Assembly: GCA_964036665.1 (NCBI GenBank)
Contig: OZ038533.1
Span: 9,446,413-9,510,412, forward strand
From: Gordius sp. MW1
Lineage: Eukaryota; Nematomorpha; Gordioida; Gordea; Gordiidae
Direction of reading: 5' to 3'
Length of the DNA: 64,000 bases
A program made the position numbers and the translations under genes. Positions within the stretch are counted from its first letter, which is position 1. Each line of letters opens with the position of its first letter. Below, in pieces: positions 39,036 to 51,839 of the stretch. The notes beneath the pieces were generated by a model that saw nothing but the letters and a program-made list of their open reading frames with translations, was not told the origin of the DNA and did not search any database.

Positions 39036-42000
39036 ATTCTCAAATTGGCTTACTTTTATATATTTTTTCATGCACTTTCACATAGAATTGAAAAAAATAA
39101 ATATTTTTACCTCAAAATTTTTCACATATTTTTCTTTCAACCGTATGCATCCGATGAAAGTTGTCGTTTTCAGACGTGGTTTCTAAGATCCCAAGTAAAA
39201 ATTTATCAGAATCAGAAAACTATTACTTTGAAATCATGATCGCATAGAGCCATTTTCAAAAATTAAGCACTCACGTTGCGATACAACAAACTAATCGCAA
39301 CAAACGTTGTCTTTTGTCAAAATGATAGTTCTCGCAGCTTAAAACCTCTTTTCGGAAGTCAATCGAGGATAATAGGATTCTCAAATTGGCTTACTTTTAT
39401 ATATTTTTTCATGCTCTTTCACATAGAATCGAAAAATAAATATTTTTACCTCAAAATTTTTCACATATTTTTCTTTCAACCGTATGCATCCGATGAAAGT
39501 TGTCGTTTTCAGACGTGGTTTCGATGATTAAAGTAAAAATTTATCAGAATCAGAAAACTATTACTTTGAAATCATGATCGCATAGTGCATTTTTGAAAAA
39601 TTAAGCACTCACGTTGCGATACAACAAACTAATCGCAACAATAAAACGTTGTCTTTTGTCAAAATGATAGTTCTCGCAGCTTAAAACCTCTTTTCGGAAG
39701 TCAATCGAGGATAATAGGATTCTCAAATTGGCTTACTTTTATATATTTTTTCATGCTCTTTCACATAGATTCGAAAAAAATAAATATTTTTACCTCAAAA
39801 TTTTTCACATATTTTTATTTGAACCGTATTCATCCGATGAAAGTTGTCGTTTTCAGACGTGGTTTATATGATCCCAAGTAAAAATTTATCAGAATCAGAA
39901 AACTATTACTTTGAAATCATGATCGCATAGAGCCATTTTCAAAAATTAAGCACTCACGTTGCGATACAACAAACTAATCGCAACAAACGTTGTCTTTTGT
40001 CAAAATGATAGTTCTCGCAGCTTAAAACCTCTTTTCGGAAGTCAATCGAGGATAATAGGATTCTCAAATTGGCTTACTTTTATATATTTTTTCATGCTCT
40101 TTCACATAGAATCGAAAAAAATAAATATTTTTAATTCAAAATTTTTCACATATTTTTCTTTCAACCGTATGCATCCGATGAAAGTTGTCGTTTTCAGACG
40201 TGGTTTCGATGATAAAAAGTAAAAATTTATCAGAATCAGAAAACTATTACTTTGAAATCATGATCGCATAGTGTATTTTCAAAAATTAAGCACTCACGTT
40301 GCGATACAACAAACTAATCGCAACAATAAAACGTTGTCTTTTGTCAAAATGATAGTTCTCGCAGCTTAAAACCTCTTTTCGGAAGTCAATCGAGGATAAT
40401 AGGATTCTCAAATTGGCTTACTTTTATATATTTTTTCATGCTCTTTCACATAGAATCGAAAAAAAAAATATTTTTACCTCAAAATTTTTCACATATTTTT
40501 CTTTCAACCGTGTGCATCTGATGAAAGTTGTCGTTTTCAGACGTGGTTTCGATAAAAAGTAAAAATTTATCAGAATCAGAAAACTATTACTTTGAAATCG
40601 TGATCGCATAACGCATTTTCAAAAATTAAGCACTCACTTTGCGATACAACAAACTAATCGCAACAATAAAACGTTGTCTTTTTTCAAAATGATAGTTCTC
40701 GCAGCTTAAAACCTCTTTTCGGAAGTCAATCGAGGATAATAGGATTCTCAAATTGGCTTACTTTTATATATTTTTTCATGCACTTTCACATAGAATTGAA
40801 AAAAATAAATATTTTTACCTCAAAATTTTTCACATATTTTACTTTGAACCGTATTCATCCGATGAAAGTTGTCGTTTTCAGACGTGGTTTCTATGATCCC
40901 AAGTAAAAATTTATCAGAATCAGAAAACTATTACTTTGAAATCATGATCGCATAGAGCCATTTTCAAAAATTAAGCACTCACGTTGCGATACAACAAACT
41001 AATCGCAACAAACGTTGTCTTTTGTCAAAATGATAGTTCTCGCAGCTTAAAACCTCTTTTCGGAAGTCAATCGAGGATAATAAGATTCTCAAATTGGCTT
41101 ACTTTTATATATTTTTTTATGCTCTTTCACATAGAATTGAAAAAAATAAATATTTTTAATTCAAAATTTTTCACATATTTTTCTTTCAACCGTATGCATC
41201 CGATGAAAGTTGTCGTTTTCAGACGTGGTTTCGATGATAAAAAGTAAAAATTTATCAGAATCAGAAAACTATTACTTTGAAATCATGATCGCATAGTGCA
41301 TTTTCAAAAATTAAGCACTCACGTTGCGATACTACAAACTAATCACAACAATAAAACGTTGTCTTTTGTCAAAATGATAGTTCTCGCAGCTTAAAACCTC
41401 TTTTCGGAAGTCAATCGAGGATAATAGAATTCTCAAATTGACTTACTTTTATATATTTTTTTACGCTCTTTCACATAGAATCGAAAAAAATAAATATTTT
41501 TACCTCAAAATTTTTCACATATTTTTCTTTCAACCGTATGCATCCGATGAAAGTTGTCGTTTGACGTGGTTTCGATGATAAAAATTAAAAATTTATCAGA
41601 ATCAGAAAACTATTACTTTGAAATCATGATCGCATAGTGCATTTTTGAAAAATTAAGCACTCACGTTGCGATACAACAAACTAATCGCAACAATAAAACG
41701 TTGTCTTTTGTCAAAATGATAGTTCTGGCAGCTTAAAACCTCTTTTCGGAAGTCAATCGAGGATAATAGGATTCTCAAATTGGCTTACTTTTATATATTT
41801 TTTCATGCTCTTTCACATAGAATCGAAAAAATAAATATTTTTACCTCAAAATTTTTCACATATTTTTCTTTCAACCGTATGCATCCGATGAAAGTTGTCG
41901 TTTTCAGACGTGGTTTCTAAGATCCCAAGTAAAAATTTATCAGAATCAGAAAACTATTACTTTGAAATCATGATCGCATAGAGCCATTTTCAAAAATTAA

Positions 42001-42290
42001 GCACTCACGTTGCGATACAACAAACTAATCGCAACAAACGTTGTCTTTTGTCAAAATGATAGTTCTCGCAGCTTAAAACCTCTTTTCGGAAGTCAATCGA
42101 GGATAATAGGATTCTCAAATTGGCTTACTTTTATATATTTTTTCATGCTCTTTCACATAGAATCGAAAAATAAATATTTTTACCTCAAAATTTTTCACAT
42201 ATTTTTCTTTCAACCGTATGCATCCGATGAAAGTTGTCGTTTTCAGACGTGGTTTCGATGATTAAAGTAAAAATTTATCAGAATCAGAAA
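39036..42290 (+). repeat. Mosaic of two partial copies of the 23-mer
   Basis: From about 39123 to 40675 the sequence follows 36733-38285 (offset 2,390 bp, 7 monomers). From 40679 (six-T gtctttttt marker) to about 42290 it follows 35555-37166 (offset 5,124 bp, 15 monomers). The switch lies inside a monomer, as expected for unequal exchange between misaligned units. All known markers keep their order. Confidence 0.85.
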
Positions 42291-43480
42291 ACTATTACTT
42301 TGAAATCATGATCGCATAGTGCATTTTTGAAAAATTAAGCACTCACGTTGCGATACAACAAACTAATCGCAACAATAAAACGTTGTCTTTTGTCAAAATG
42401 ATAGTTCTCGCAGCTTAAAACCTCTTTTCGGAAGTCAATCGAGGATAATAGGATTCTCAAATTGGCTTACTTTTATATATTTTTTCATGCTCTTTCACAT
42501 AGAATCGAAAAAAATAAATATTTTTACCTCAAAATTTTTCACATATTTTTCTTTCAACCGTATGCATCCGATGAAAGTTGTCGTTTTCAGACGTGGTTTC
42601 GATGATTAAAGTAAAAATTTATCAGAATTAGAAAACTATTACTTTGAAATCGTGATCGCATAGTGCATTTTCAAAAATTAAGCACTCACGTTGCGATACA
42701 ACAAACTAATCGCAACAATAAAACGTTGTCTTTTGTCAAAATGATAGTTCTCGCAGCTTAAAACCTCTTTTCGGAAGTCAATCGAGGATAATAGGATTCT
42801 CAAATTGGCTTACTTTTATATATTTTTTCATGCTCTTTCACATAGAATCGAAAAAATAAATATTTTTACCTCAAAATTTTTCACATATTTTTCTTTCAAC
42901 CGTATGCATCCGATGAAAGTTGTCGTTTTCAGACGTGGTTTCGATGATTAAAGTAAAAATTTATCAGAATCAGAAAACTATTACTTTGAAATCATGATCG
43001 CATAGTGCATTTTTGAAAAATTAAGCACTCACGTTGCGATACAACAAACTAATCGCAACAATAAAACGTTGTCTTTTGTCAAAATGATAGTTCTCGCAGC
43101 TTAAAACCTCTTTTCGGAAGTCAATCGAGGATAATAGGATTCTCAAATTGGCTTACTTTTATATATTTTTTCATGCTCTTTCACATAGAATCGAAAAAAA
43201 TAAATATTTTTACCTCAAAATTTTTCACATATTTTTCTTTCAACCGTATGCATCCGATGAAAGTTGTCGTTTTCAGACGTGGTTTCGATGATTAAAGTAA
43301 AAATTTATCAGAATCAGAAAACTATTACTTTGAAATCGTGATCGCATAGTGCATTTTCAAAAATTAAGCACTCACGTTGCGATACAACAAACTAATCGCA
43401 ACAATAAAACGTTGTCTTTTGTCAAAATGATAGTTCTCGCAGCTTAAAACCTCTTTTCGGAAGTCAATCGAGGATAATAG
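42291..43480 (+). repeat. Run of gatgattaaag monomers in 686-bp dimers
   Basis: Four successive monomers (starts 42196, 42540, 42882, 43226) all have tttcgatgattaaagt. Those at 42540 and 43226 have aatcgtgatc with gcattttcaaaaa, and the intervening ones have aatcatgatc with gcatttttg, so the pattern alternates as a 2-mer. Local dimer amplification explains this. Confidence 0.7.
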
Positions 43481-45540
43481 AATTCTCAAAATGACTTACT
43501 TTTATATATATTTTTACGCTCTTTCACATAGAATCGAAAAAAATAAATATTTTTACCTCAAAATTTTTCACATATTTTTCTTTCAACCGTATGCATCAGA
43601 TGAAAGTTGTCGTTTTCAGACGTGGTTTCGATATTAAAAAGTAAAAATTTATCAGAATCAGAAAACTATTACTTTGAAATCATGATCGCATTGTGCATTT
43701 TTGAAAAATTAAGCACTCACGTAGCGATACAACAAACTAATCGCAACAATAAAACGTTGTCTTTTGTCAAAATGATAGTTCTCGCAGCTTAAAACCTCTT
43801 TTCGGAAGTCAATCGAGGATAATAGGATTCTCAAATTGGCTTACTTTTATATATTTTTTCATGCTCTTTCACATAGAATCGAAAAAATAAATATTTTTAC
43901 CTCAAAATTTTTCACATATTTTTCTTTCAACCGTATGCATCCAGATGAAAGTTGTCGTTTTCAGACGTGGTTTCGATGATAAAAAGTAAAGATTTATCAG
44001 AATCAGAAAACTATTACTTTGAAATCATGATCGCATAGTGCATTTTGGAAAAATTAAGCACTCACGTTGCGATACAACAAACTAATCGCAACAATAAAAC
44101 GTTGTCTTTTGTCAAAATGATAGTTCTCGCAGCTTAAAACCTCTTTTCGGAAGTCAATCGAGGATAATAGGATTCTCAAATTGGCTTACTTTTATATATT
44201 TTTTCATGCTCTTTCACATAGAATCGAAAAAAATAAATATTTTTACCTCAAAATTTTTCACATATTTTTCTTTCAACCGTGTGCATCTGATGAAAGTTGT
44301 CGTTTTCAGACGTGGTTTCGATCAAAAGTAAAAATTTATCAGAATCAGAAAACTATTACTTTGAAATCGTGATCGCATAGTGCATTTTCAAAAATTAAGC
44401 ACTCACGTTGCGATACAACAAACTAATCGCAACAATAAAACGTTGTCTTTTGTCAAAATGATAGTTCTCGCAGCTTAAAACCTCTTTTCGGAAGTCAATC
44501 GAGGATAATAGAATTCTCAAAATGACTTACTTTTATATATATTTTTACGCTCTTTCACATAGAATCGAAAAAAATAAATATTTTTACCTCAAAATTTTTC
44601 ACATATTTTTCTTTCAACCGTATGCATCAGATGAAAGTTGTCGTTTTCAGACGTGGTTTCGATATTAAAAAGTAAAAATTTATCAGAATCAGAAAACTAT
44701 TACTTTGAAATCATGATCGCATAGTGCATTTTTGAAAAATTAAGCACTCACGTAGCGATACAACAAACTAATCGCAACAATAAAACGTTGTCTTTTGTCA
44801 AAATGATAGTTCTCGCAGCTTAAAACCTCTTTTCGGAAGTCAATCGAGGATAATAGGATTCTCAAATTGGCTTACTTTTATATATTTTTTCATGCTCTTT
44901 CACATAGAATCGAAAAAATAAATATTTTTACCTCAAAATTTTTCACATATTTTTCTTTCAACCGTATGCATCCAGATGAAAGTTGTCGTTTTCAGACGTG
45001 GTTTCGATGATAAAAAGTAAAGATTTATCAGAATCAGAAAACTATTACTTTGAAATCATGATCGCATAGTGCATTTTGGAAAAATTAAGCACTCACGTTG
45101 CGATACAACAAACTAATCGCAACAATAAAACGTTGTCTTTTGTCAAAATGATAGTTCTCGCAGCTTAAAACCTCTTTTCGGAAGTCAATCGAGGATAATA
45201 GGATTCTCAAATTGGCTTACTTTTATATATTTTTTCATGCTCTTTCACATAGAATCGAAAAAAATAAATATTTTTACCTCAAAATTTTTCACATATTTTT
45301 CTTTCAACCGTGTGCATCTGATGAAAGTTGTCGTTTTCAGACGTGGTTTCGATCAAAAGTAAAAATTTATCAGAATCAGAAAACTATTACTTTGAAATCG
45401 TGATCGCATAGTGCATTTTCAAAAATTAAGCACTCACGTTGCGATACAACAAACTAATCGCAACAATAAAACGTTGTCTTTTGTCAAAATGATAGTTCTC
45501 GCAGCTTAAAACCTCTTTTCGGAAGTCAATCGAGGATAAA
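43480..45540 (+). repeat. Tandem duplication of a 1,031-bp trimer (D-A-C)
   Basis: Monomers at 43569, 43913 and 44259 match 44600, 44944 and 45290. Private markers are agaattctcaaaatgac, tatatatattttt, cacgtagcg, gcatccagatg with taaagattta and gcattttggaaaaa, and gatcaaaag. A difference seen is gcattgtgc near 43692 versus gcatagtgc near 44719. The unit length equals that of the trimer at 19935-21996, although the monomer order differs. Confidence 0.85.
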
Positions 45541-46440
45541 AGAATTCTCAAATTGACTTACTTTTATATATTTTTTTACGCTCTTTCACATAGAATCGAA
45601 AAAAATAAATATTTTTACCTTAAAATTTTTCACATATTTTTCTTTCAACCGTATGCATCAGATGAAAGTTGTCGTTTTCAGATGTGGTTTCGATATTAAA
45701 AAGTAAAAATTTATCAGAATCAGAAAACTATTACTTTGAAATCATGATCGCATAGTGCATTTTTGAAAAATTAAGCACTCACGTTGCGATACAACAAACT
45801 AATCGCAACAATAAAACGTTGTCTTTTGTCAAAATGATAGTTCTCGCAGCTTAAAACCTCTTTTCGGAAGTCAATCGAGGATAATAGGATTCTCAAATTG
45901 GCTTACTTTTATATATTTTTCATGCTCTTTCACATAGAATCGGAAAAAATAAATATTTTTACCTCAAAATTTTTCACATATTTTTCTTTGAACCGTATTC
46001 ATCCGATGAAAGTTGTCGTTTTCAGAGGTGGTTTCTATGATCCCAAGTAAATTTATCAGAATCAGAAAACTATTACTTTAAAATCATGATCGCATAGAGC
46101 TTTCAAAATTTAAGCACTCACGTTGCGATACAACAAACTAATCGCAACAAACGTTGTCTTTTGTCAAAATGATAGTTCTCGCAGCTTAAAACCTCTTTTC
46201 GGAAGTCAATCGAGGATAATAGGATTCTCAAATTGGCTTACTTTTATATATTTTTTCATGCTCTTTCACATAGAATTGAAAAAAATAAATATTTTTACCT
46301 CAAAATTTTTCACATATTTTTCTTTCAACCGTATGCATCCGATGAAAGTTGTCGTTTTCAGACGTGGTTTAGATGATAAAAAGTAAAAATTTATCAGAAT
46401 CAGAAAACTATTACTTTGAAATCATGATCGCATAGTGCAT
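45541..46440 (+). repeat. Mixed monomers between duplicated blocks
   Basis: A D-type copy with cagatgtgg, then a shortened B-type copy (336 bp, with aagtaaattta and agagctttcaaaattt), then an A-like copy with tttagatgataaaaag. Only satellite is present. The short B form with agagctttc has relatives near 52251, 53612, 56692, 58057 and 61131. Confidence 0.6.
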
Positions 46441-49400
46441 TTTTGAAAAATTAAGCACTCACGTTGCGATACAACAAACTAATCGCAACAATAAAACGTT
46501 GTCTTTTTTCAAAATGATAGTTCTCGCAGCTTAAAACCTCTTTTCGGAAGTCAATCGAGGATAATAGGATTCTCAAATTGGCTTACTTTTATATATTTTT
46601 TCATGCACTTTCACATAGAATTGAAAAAAATAAATATTTTTACCTCAAAATTTTTCACATATTTTTCTTTGAACCGTATTCATCCGATGAAAGTTGTCGT
46701 TTTCAGACGTGGTTTCTATGATCCCAAGTAAAAATTTATCAGAATCAGAAAACTATTACTTTGAAATCATGATCGCATAGAGCCATTTTCAAAAATTAAG
46801 CACTCACGTTGCGATACAACAAACTAATCGCAACAAACGTTGTCTTTTGTCAAAATGATAGTTCTCGCAGCTTAAAACCTCTTTTCGGAAGTCAATCGAG
46901 GATAATAGGATTCTCATTGGCTTACTTTTATATATTTTTTTATGCTCTTTCACATAGAATTGAAAAAAATAAATATTTTTAATTCAAAATTTTTCACATA
47001 TTTTTCTTTCAACCGTATGCATCCGATGAAAGTTGTCGTTTTCAGACGTGGTTTCGATGATAAAAAGTAAAAATTTATCAGAATCAGAAAACTATTACTT
47101 TGAAATCATGATCGCATAGTGCATTTTCAAAAATTAAGCACTCACGTTGCGATACTACAAACTAATCACAACAATAAAACGTTGTCTTTTGTCAAAATGA
47201 TAGTTCTCGCAGCTTAAAACCTCTTTTCGGAAGTCAATCGAGGATAATAGAATTCTCAAATTGACTTACTTTTATATATTTTTTTACGCTCTTTCACATA
47301 GAATCGAAAAAAATAAATATTTTTACCTCAAAATTTTTCACATATTTTTCTTTCAACCGTATGCATCCGATGAAAGTTGTCGTTTGACGTGGTTTCGATG
47401 ATAAAAATTAAAAATTTATCAGAATCAGAAAACTATTACTTTGAAATCATGATCGCATAGTGCATTTTTGAAAAATTAAGCACTCACGTTGCGATACAAC
47501 AAACTAATCGCAACAATAAAACGTTGTCTTTTGTCAAAATGATAGTTCTGGCAGCTTAAAACCTCTTTTCGGAAGCCAATCGAGGATAATAGGATTCTCA
47601 AATTGGCTTACTTTTATATATTTTTTCATGCTCTTTCACATAGAATCGAAAAAAATAAATATTTTTACCTCAAAATTTTTCACATATTTTTCTTTGAACC
47701 GTATTCATCCGATGAAATTTGTCGTTTTCAGACGTGGTTTCTAAGATCCCAAGTAAAAATTTATCAGAATCAGAAAACTATTACTTTGAAATCATGATCG
47801 CATAGAGCCATTTTCAAAAATTAAGCACTCACGTTGCGATACAACAAACTAATCGCAACAAACGTTGTCTTTTGTCAAAATGATAGTTCTCGCAGCTTAA
47901 AACCTCTTTTCGGAAGTCAATCGAGGATAATAGGATTCTCAAATTGGCTTACTTTTATATATTTTTTCATGCTCTTTCACATAGAATCGAAAAAATAAAT
48001 ATTTTTACCTCAAAATTTTTCACATATTTTTCTTTCAACCGTATGCATCCGATGAAAGTTGTCGTTTTCAGACGTGGTTTCGATGATTAAAGTAAAAATT
48101 TATCAGAATCAGAAAACTATTACTTTGAAATCGTGATCGCATAGTGTATTTTCAAAAATTAAGCACTCACGTTGCGATACAACAAACTAATCGCAACAAT
48201 AAAACGTTGTCTTTTGTCAAAATGATAGTTCTCGCAGCTTAAAACCTCTTTTCGGAAGTCAATCGAGGATAATAGGATTCTCAAATTGGCTTACTTTTAT
48301 ATATTTTTTCATGCTCTTTCACATACAATCGAAAAAAAAATATTTTTACCTCAAAATTTTTCACATATTTTTCTTTCAACCGTGTGCATCTGATGAAAGT
48401 TGTCGTTTTCAGACGTGGTTTCGATAAAAAGTAAAAATTTATCAGAATCAGAAAACTATTACTTTGAAATCGTGATCGCATAACGCATTTTCAAAAATTA
48501 AGCACTCACTTTGCGATACAACAAACTAATCGCAACAATAAAACGTTGTCTTTTGTCAAAATGATAGTTCTCGCAGCTTAAAACCTCTTTTCGGAAGTCA
48601 ATCGAGGATAATAGGATTCTCAAATTGGCTTACTTTTATATATTTTTTCATGCACTTTCACATAGAATTGAAAAAAATAAATATTTTTACCTCAAAATTT
48701 TTCACATATTTTTCTTTGAACCGTATTCATCCGATGAAAGTTGTCGTTTTCAGACGTGGTTTCGTTGATAAAAAGTAAAAATTTATCAGAATCAGAAAAC
48801 TATTACTTTGAAGTCATGATCGCATAGTGCATTTTTGAAAAATTAAGCACTCACGTTGCGATACAACAAACTAATCGCAACAAACGTTGTCTTTTGTCAA
48901 AATGATAGTTCTCGCAGCTTAAAACCTCTTTTCGGAAGTCAATCGAGGATAATAGGATTCTCAAATTGGCTTACTTTTATATATTTTTTCATGCTCTTTC
49001 ACATAGATTCGAAAAAAATAAATATTTTTACCTCAAAATTTTTCACATATTTTTCTTTGAACCGTATTCATCCGATGAAAGTTGTCGTTTTCAGACGTGG
49101 TTTCTATGATCCCAAGTAAAAATTTATCAGAATCAGAAAACTATTACTTTGAAATCATGATCGCATAGAGCCATTTTCAAAAATTAAGCACTCACGTTGC
49201 GATACAACAAACTAATCGCAACAAACGTTGTCTTTTGTCAAAATGATAGTTCTCGCAGCTTAAAACCTCTTTTCGGAAGTCAATCGAGGATAATAGGATT
49301 CTCAAATTGGCTTACTTTTATATATTTTTTCATGCTCTTTCACATAGAATCGAAAAAAATAAATATTTTTAATTCAAAATTTTTCACATATTTTTCTTTC

Positions 49401-50065
49401 AACCGTATGCATCCGATGAAAGTTGTCGTTTTCAGACGTGGTTTCGATGATAAAAAGTAAAAATTTATCAGAATCAGAAAACTATTACTTTGAAATCATG
49501 ATCGCATAGTGCATTTTCAAAAATTAAGCACTCACGTTGCGATACAACAAACTAATCGCAACAATAAAACGTTGTCTTTTGTCAAAATGATAGTTCTCGC
49601 AGCTTAAAACCTCTTTTCGGAAGTCAATCGAGGATAATAGGATTCTCAAATTGGCTTACTTTTATATATTTTTTCATGCTCTTTCACATAGAATCGAAAA
49701 AAATAAATATTTTTACCTCAAAATTTTTCACATATTTTTCTTTCAACCGTGTGCATCTGATGAAAGTTGTCGTTTTCAGACGTGGTTTCGATAAAAAGTA
49801 AAAATTTATCAGAATCAGAAAACTATTACTTTGAAATCGTGATCGCATAGTGCATTTTCAAAAATTAAGCACTCACGTTGCGATACAACAAACTAATCGC
49901 AACAAACGTTGTCTTTTGTCAAAATGATAGTTCTCGCAAGTTAAAACCTCTTTTCGGAAGTCAATCGAGGATAATAGGATTCTCAAATTGGCTTACTTTT
50001 ATATATTTTTTCATGCTCTTTCACATAGAATTGAAAAAAATAAATATTTTTACCTCAAAATTTTT
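46441..50065 (+). repeat. Mosaic copies of 23-mer segments
   Basis: 46504 to about 47560 follows 40679-41735 (offset 5,825 bp, minus a 3-bp gap near 46916): six-T marker, aattcaaaa, gtcgtttgacg, gttctggcag. 48362-49384 follows 38100-39122 (offset 10,262 bp): ten-A-type run, ataacgc, cactttgcg, tttcgttgat. The joins fall within monomers. A few private substitutions (ggaagccaatc, catacaatcg, gaagtcatg) show some divergence since copying. Confidence 0.75.
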
Positions 50066-51839
50066 CACATATTTTTCTTTCAACCGTATGCATCCGATGA
50101 AAGTTGTCGTTTTCAGACGTGGTTTCGATGATAAAAAGTAAAAATTTATCAGAATCAGAAAACTATTACTTTGAAATCATGATCGCATAGTGCATTTTTG
50201 AAAAATTAAGCACTCACGTTGCGATACAACAAACTAATCGCAACAATAAAACGTTGTCTTTTTTCAAAATGATAGTTCTCGCAGCTTAAAACCTCTTTTC
50301 GGAAGTCAATCGAGGATAATAGGATTCTCAAATTGGCTTACTTTTATATATTTTTTCATGCACTTTCACATAGAATTGAAAAAAATAAATATTTTTACCT
50401 CAAAATTTTTCACATATTTTTCTTTGAACCGTATTCATCCGATGAAAGTTGTCGTTTTCAGACGTGGTTTCTATGATCCCAAGTAAAAATTTATCAGAAT
50501 CAGAAAACTATTACTTTGAAATCATGATCGCATAGAGCCATTTTCAAAAATTAAGCACTCACGTTGCGATACAACAAACTAATCGCAACAAACGTTGTCT
50601 TTTGTCAAAATTATAGTTCTCGCAGCTTAAAACCTCTTTTAGGAAGTCAATCGAGGATAATAGGATTCTCAAATTGGCTTACTTTTATATATTTTTTCAT
50701 GCTCTTTCACATAGAATCGAAAAAAATAAATATTTTTAATTCAAAATTTTTCACATATTTTTCTTTCAACCGTATGCATCCGATGAAAGTTGTCGTTTTC
50801 AGACGTGCTTTCTATGATAAAAAGTAAAAATTTATCAGAATCAGAAAACTATTACTTTGAAATCATGATCGCATAGTGCATTTTCAAAAATTAAGCACTC
50901 ACGTTGCGATACAACAAACTAATCGCAACAATAAAACGTTGTCTTTTGTCAAAAGGATAGTTCTCGCAGCTTAAAACCTCTTTTCGGAAGTCAATCGAGG
51001 ATAATAGAATTCTCAAATTGACTTACTTTTATATATTTTTTTACGCTCTTTCACATAGAATCGAAAAAAATAAATATTTTTACCTCAAAATTTTTCACAT
51101 ATTTTTCTTTGAACCGTATGCATCCGATGAAAGTTGTCGTTTTCAGACGTGGTTTCGATGATAAAAAGTAAAAATTTATCAGAATCAGAAAACTATTACT
51201 TTGAAATCATGATCGCATAGTGCATTTTTGAAAAATTAAGCACTCACGTTGCGATACAACAAACTAATCGCAACAACAAAACGTTGTCTTTTGTCAAAAT
51301 GATAGTTCTCGCAGCTTAAAACCTCTTTTCGGAAGTCAATCGAGGATAATAGGATTCTCAAATTGGCTTACTTTTATATATTTTTTCATGCTCTTTCACA
51401 TAGAATCGAAAAAAATAAATATTTTTACCTCAAAGTTTTCACATATTTTTCTTTGAACCGTATTCATCCGATGAAAGTTGTCGTTTTCAGACGTGGTTTC
51501 TATGATCCCAAGTAAAAATTTATCAGAATCAGAAAACTATTACTTTGAAATCATGATCGCATAGTGCATTTTTGAAAAATTAAGCACTCACGTTGCGATA
51601 CAACAAACTAATCGCAACAATAAAACGTTGTCTTTTGTCAAAATGATAGTTCTCGCAGCTTAAAACCTCTTTTCGGAAGTCAATCGAGGATAATAGGATT
51701 CTCAAATTGGCTTACTTTTATATATTTTTTCATGCTCTTTCACATAGAATCGAAAAAAATAAATATTTTTACCTCAAAATTTTTCACATATTTTTCTTTC
51801 AACCGTATTCATCCGATGAAAGTTGTCGTTTTCAGACGT
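50066..51839 (+). repeat. Monomers linked to the 13-mer by an 11-mer step
   Basis: Monomers at 50066, 50411 and 50752 are the A, tgcactttc and aattcaaaa trio, recurring 3,765 bp later at 53831, 54176 and 54517 and 3,755 bp earlier at 46311, 46656 and 46995. The remaining copies to 51839 are ordinary A/B mixtures with isolated changes such as cctcaaagttttcac near 51428. Confidence 0.7.

Noticed and set aside
23295-45403. Gene family suggested by the same 63-codon frame at 23295, 26724, 31170, 34599, 44181 and 45212
   Set aside because: These positions are the C monomers of duplicated blocks. Their identity reflects recent copying of whole multi-monomer units, including equally identical flanking sequence.
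48281-48481. Minus-strand open frames (also 62943-63167)
   Set aside because: They arise only in monomers with the shortened tttcgataaaaag block and are absent from nearly all other copies. No coding signal is visible.
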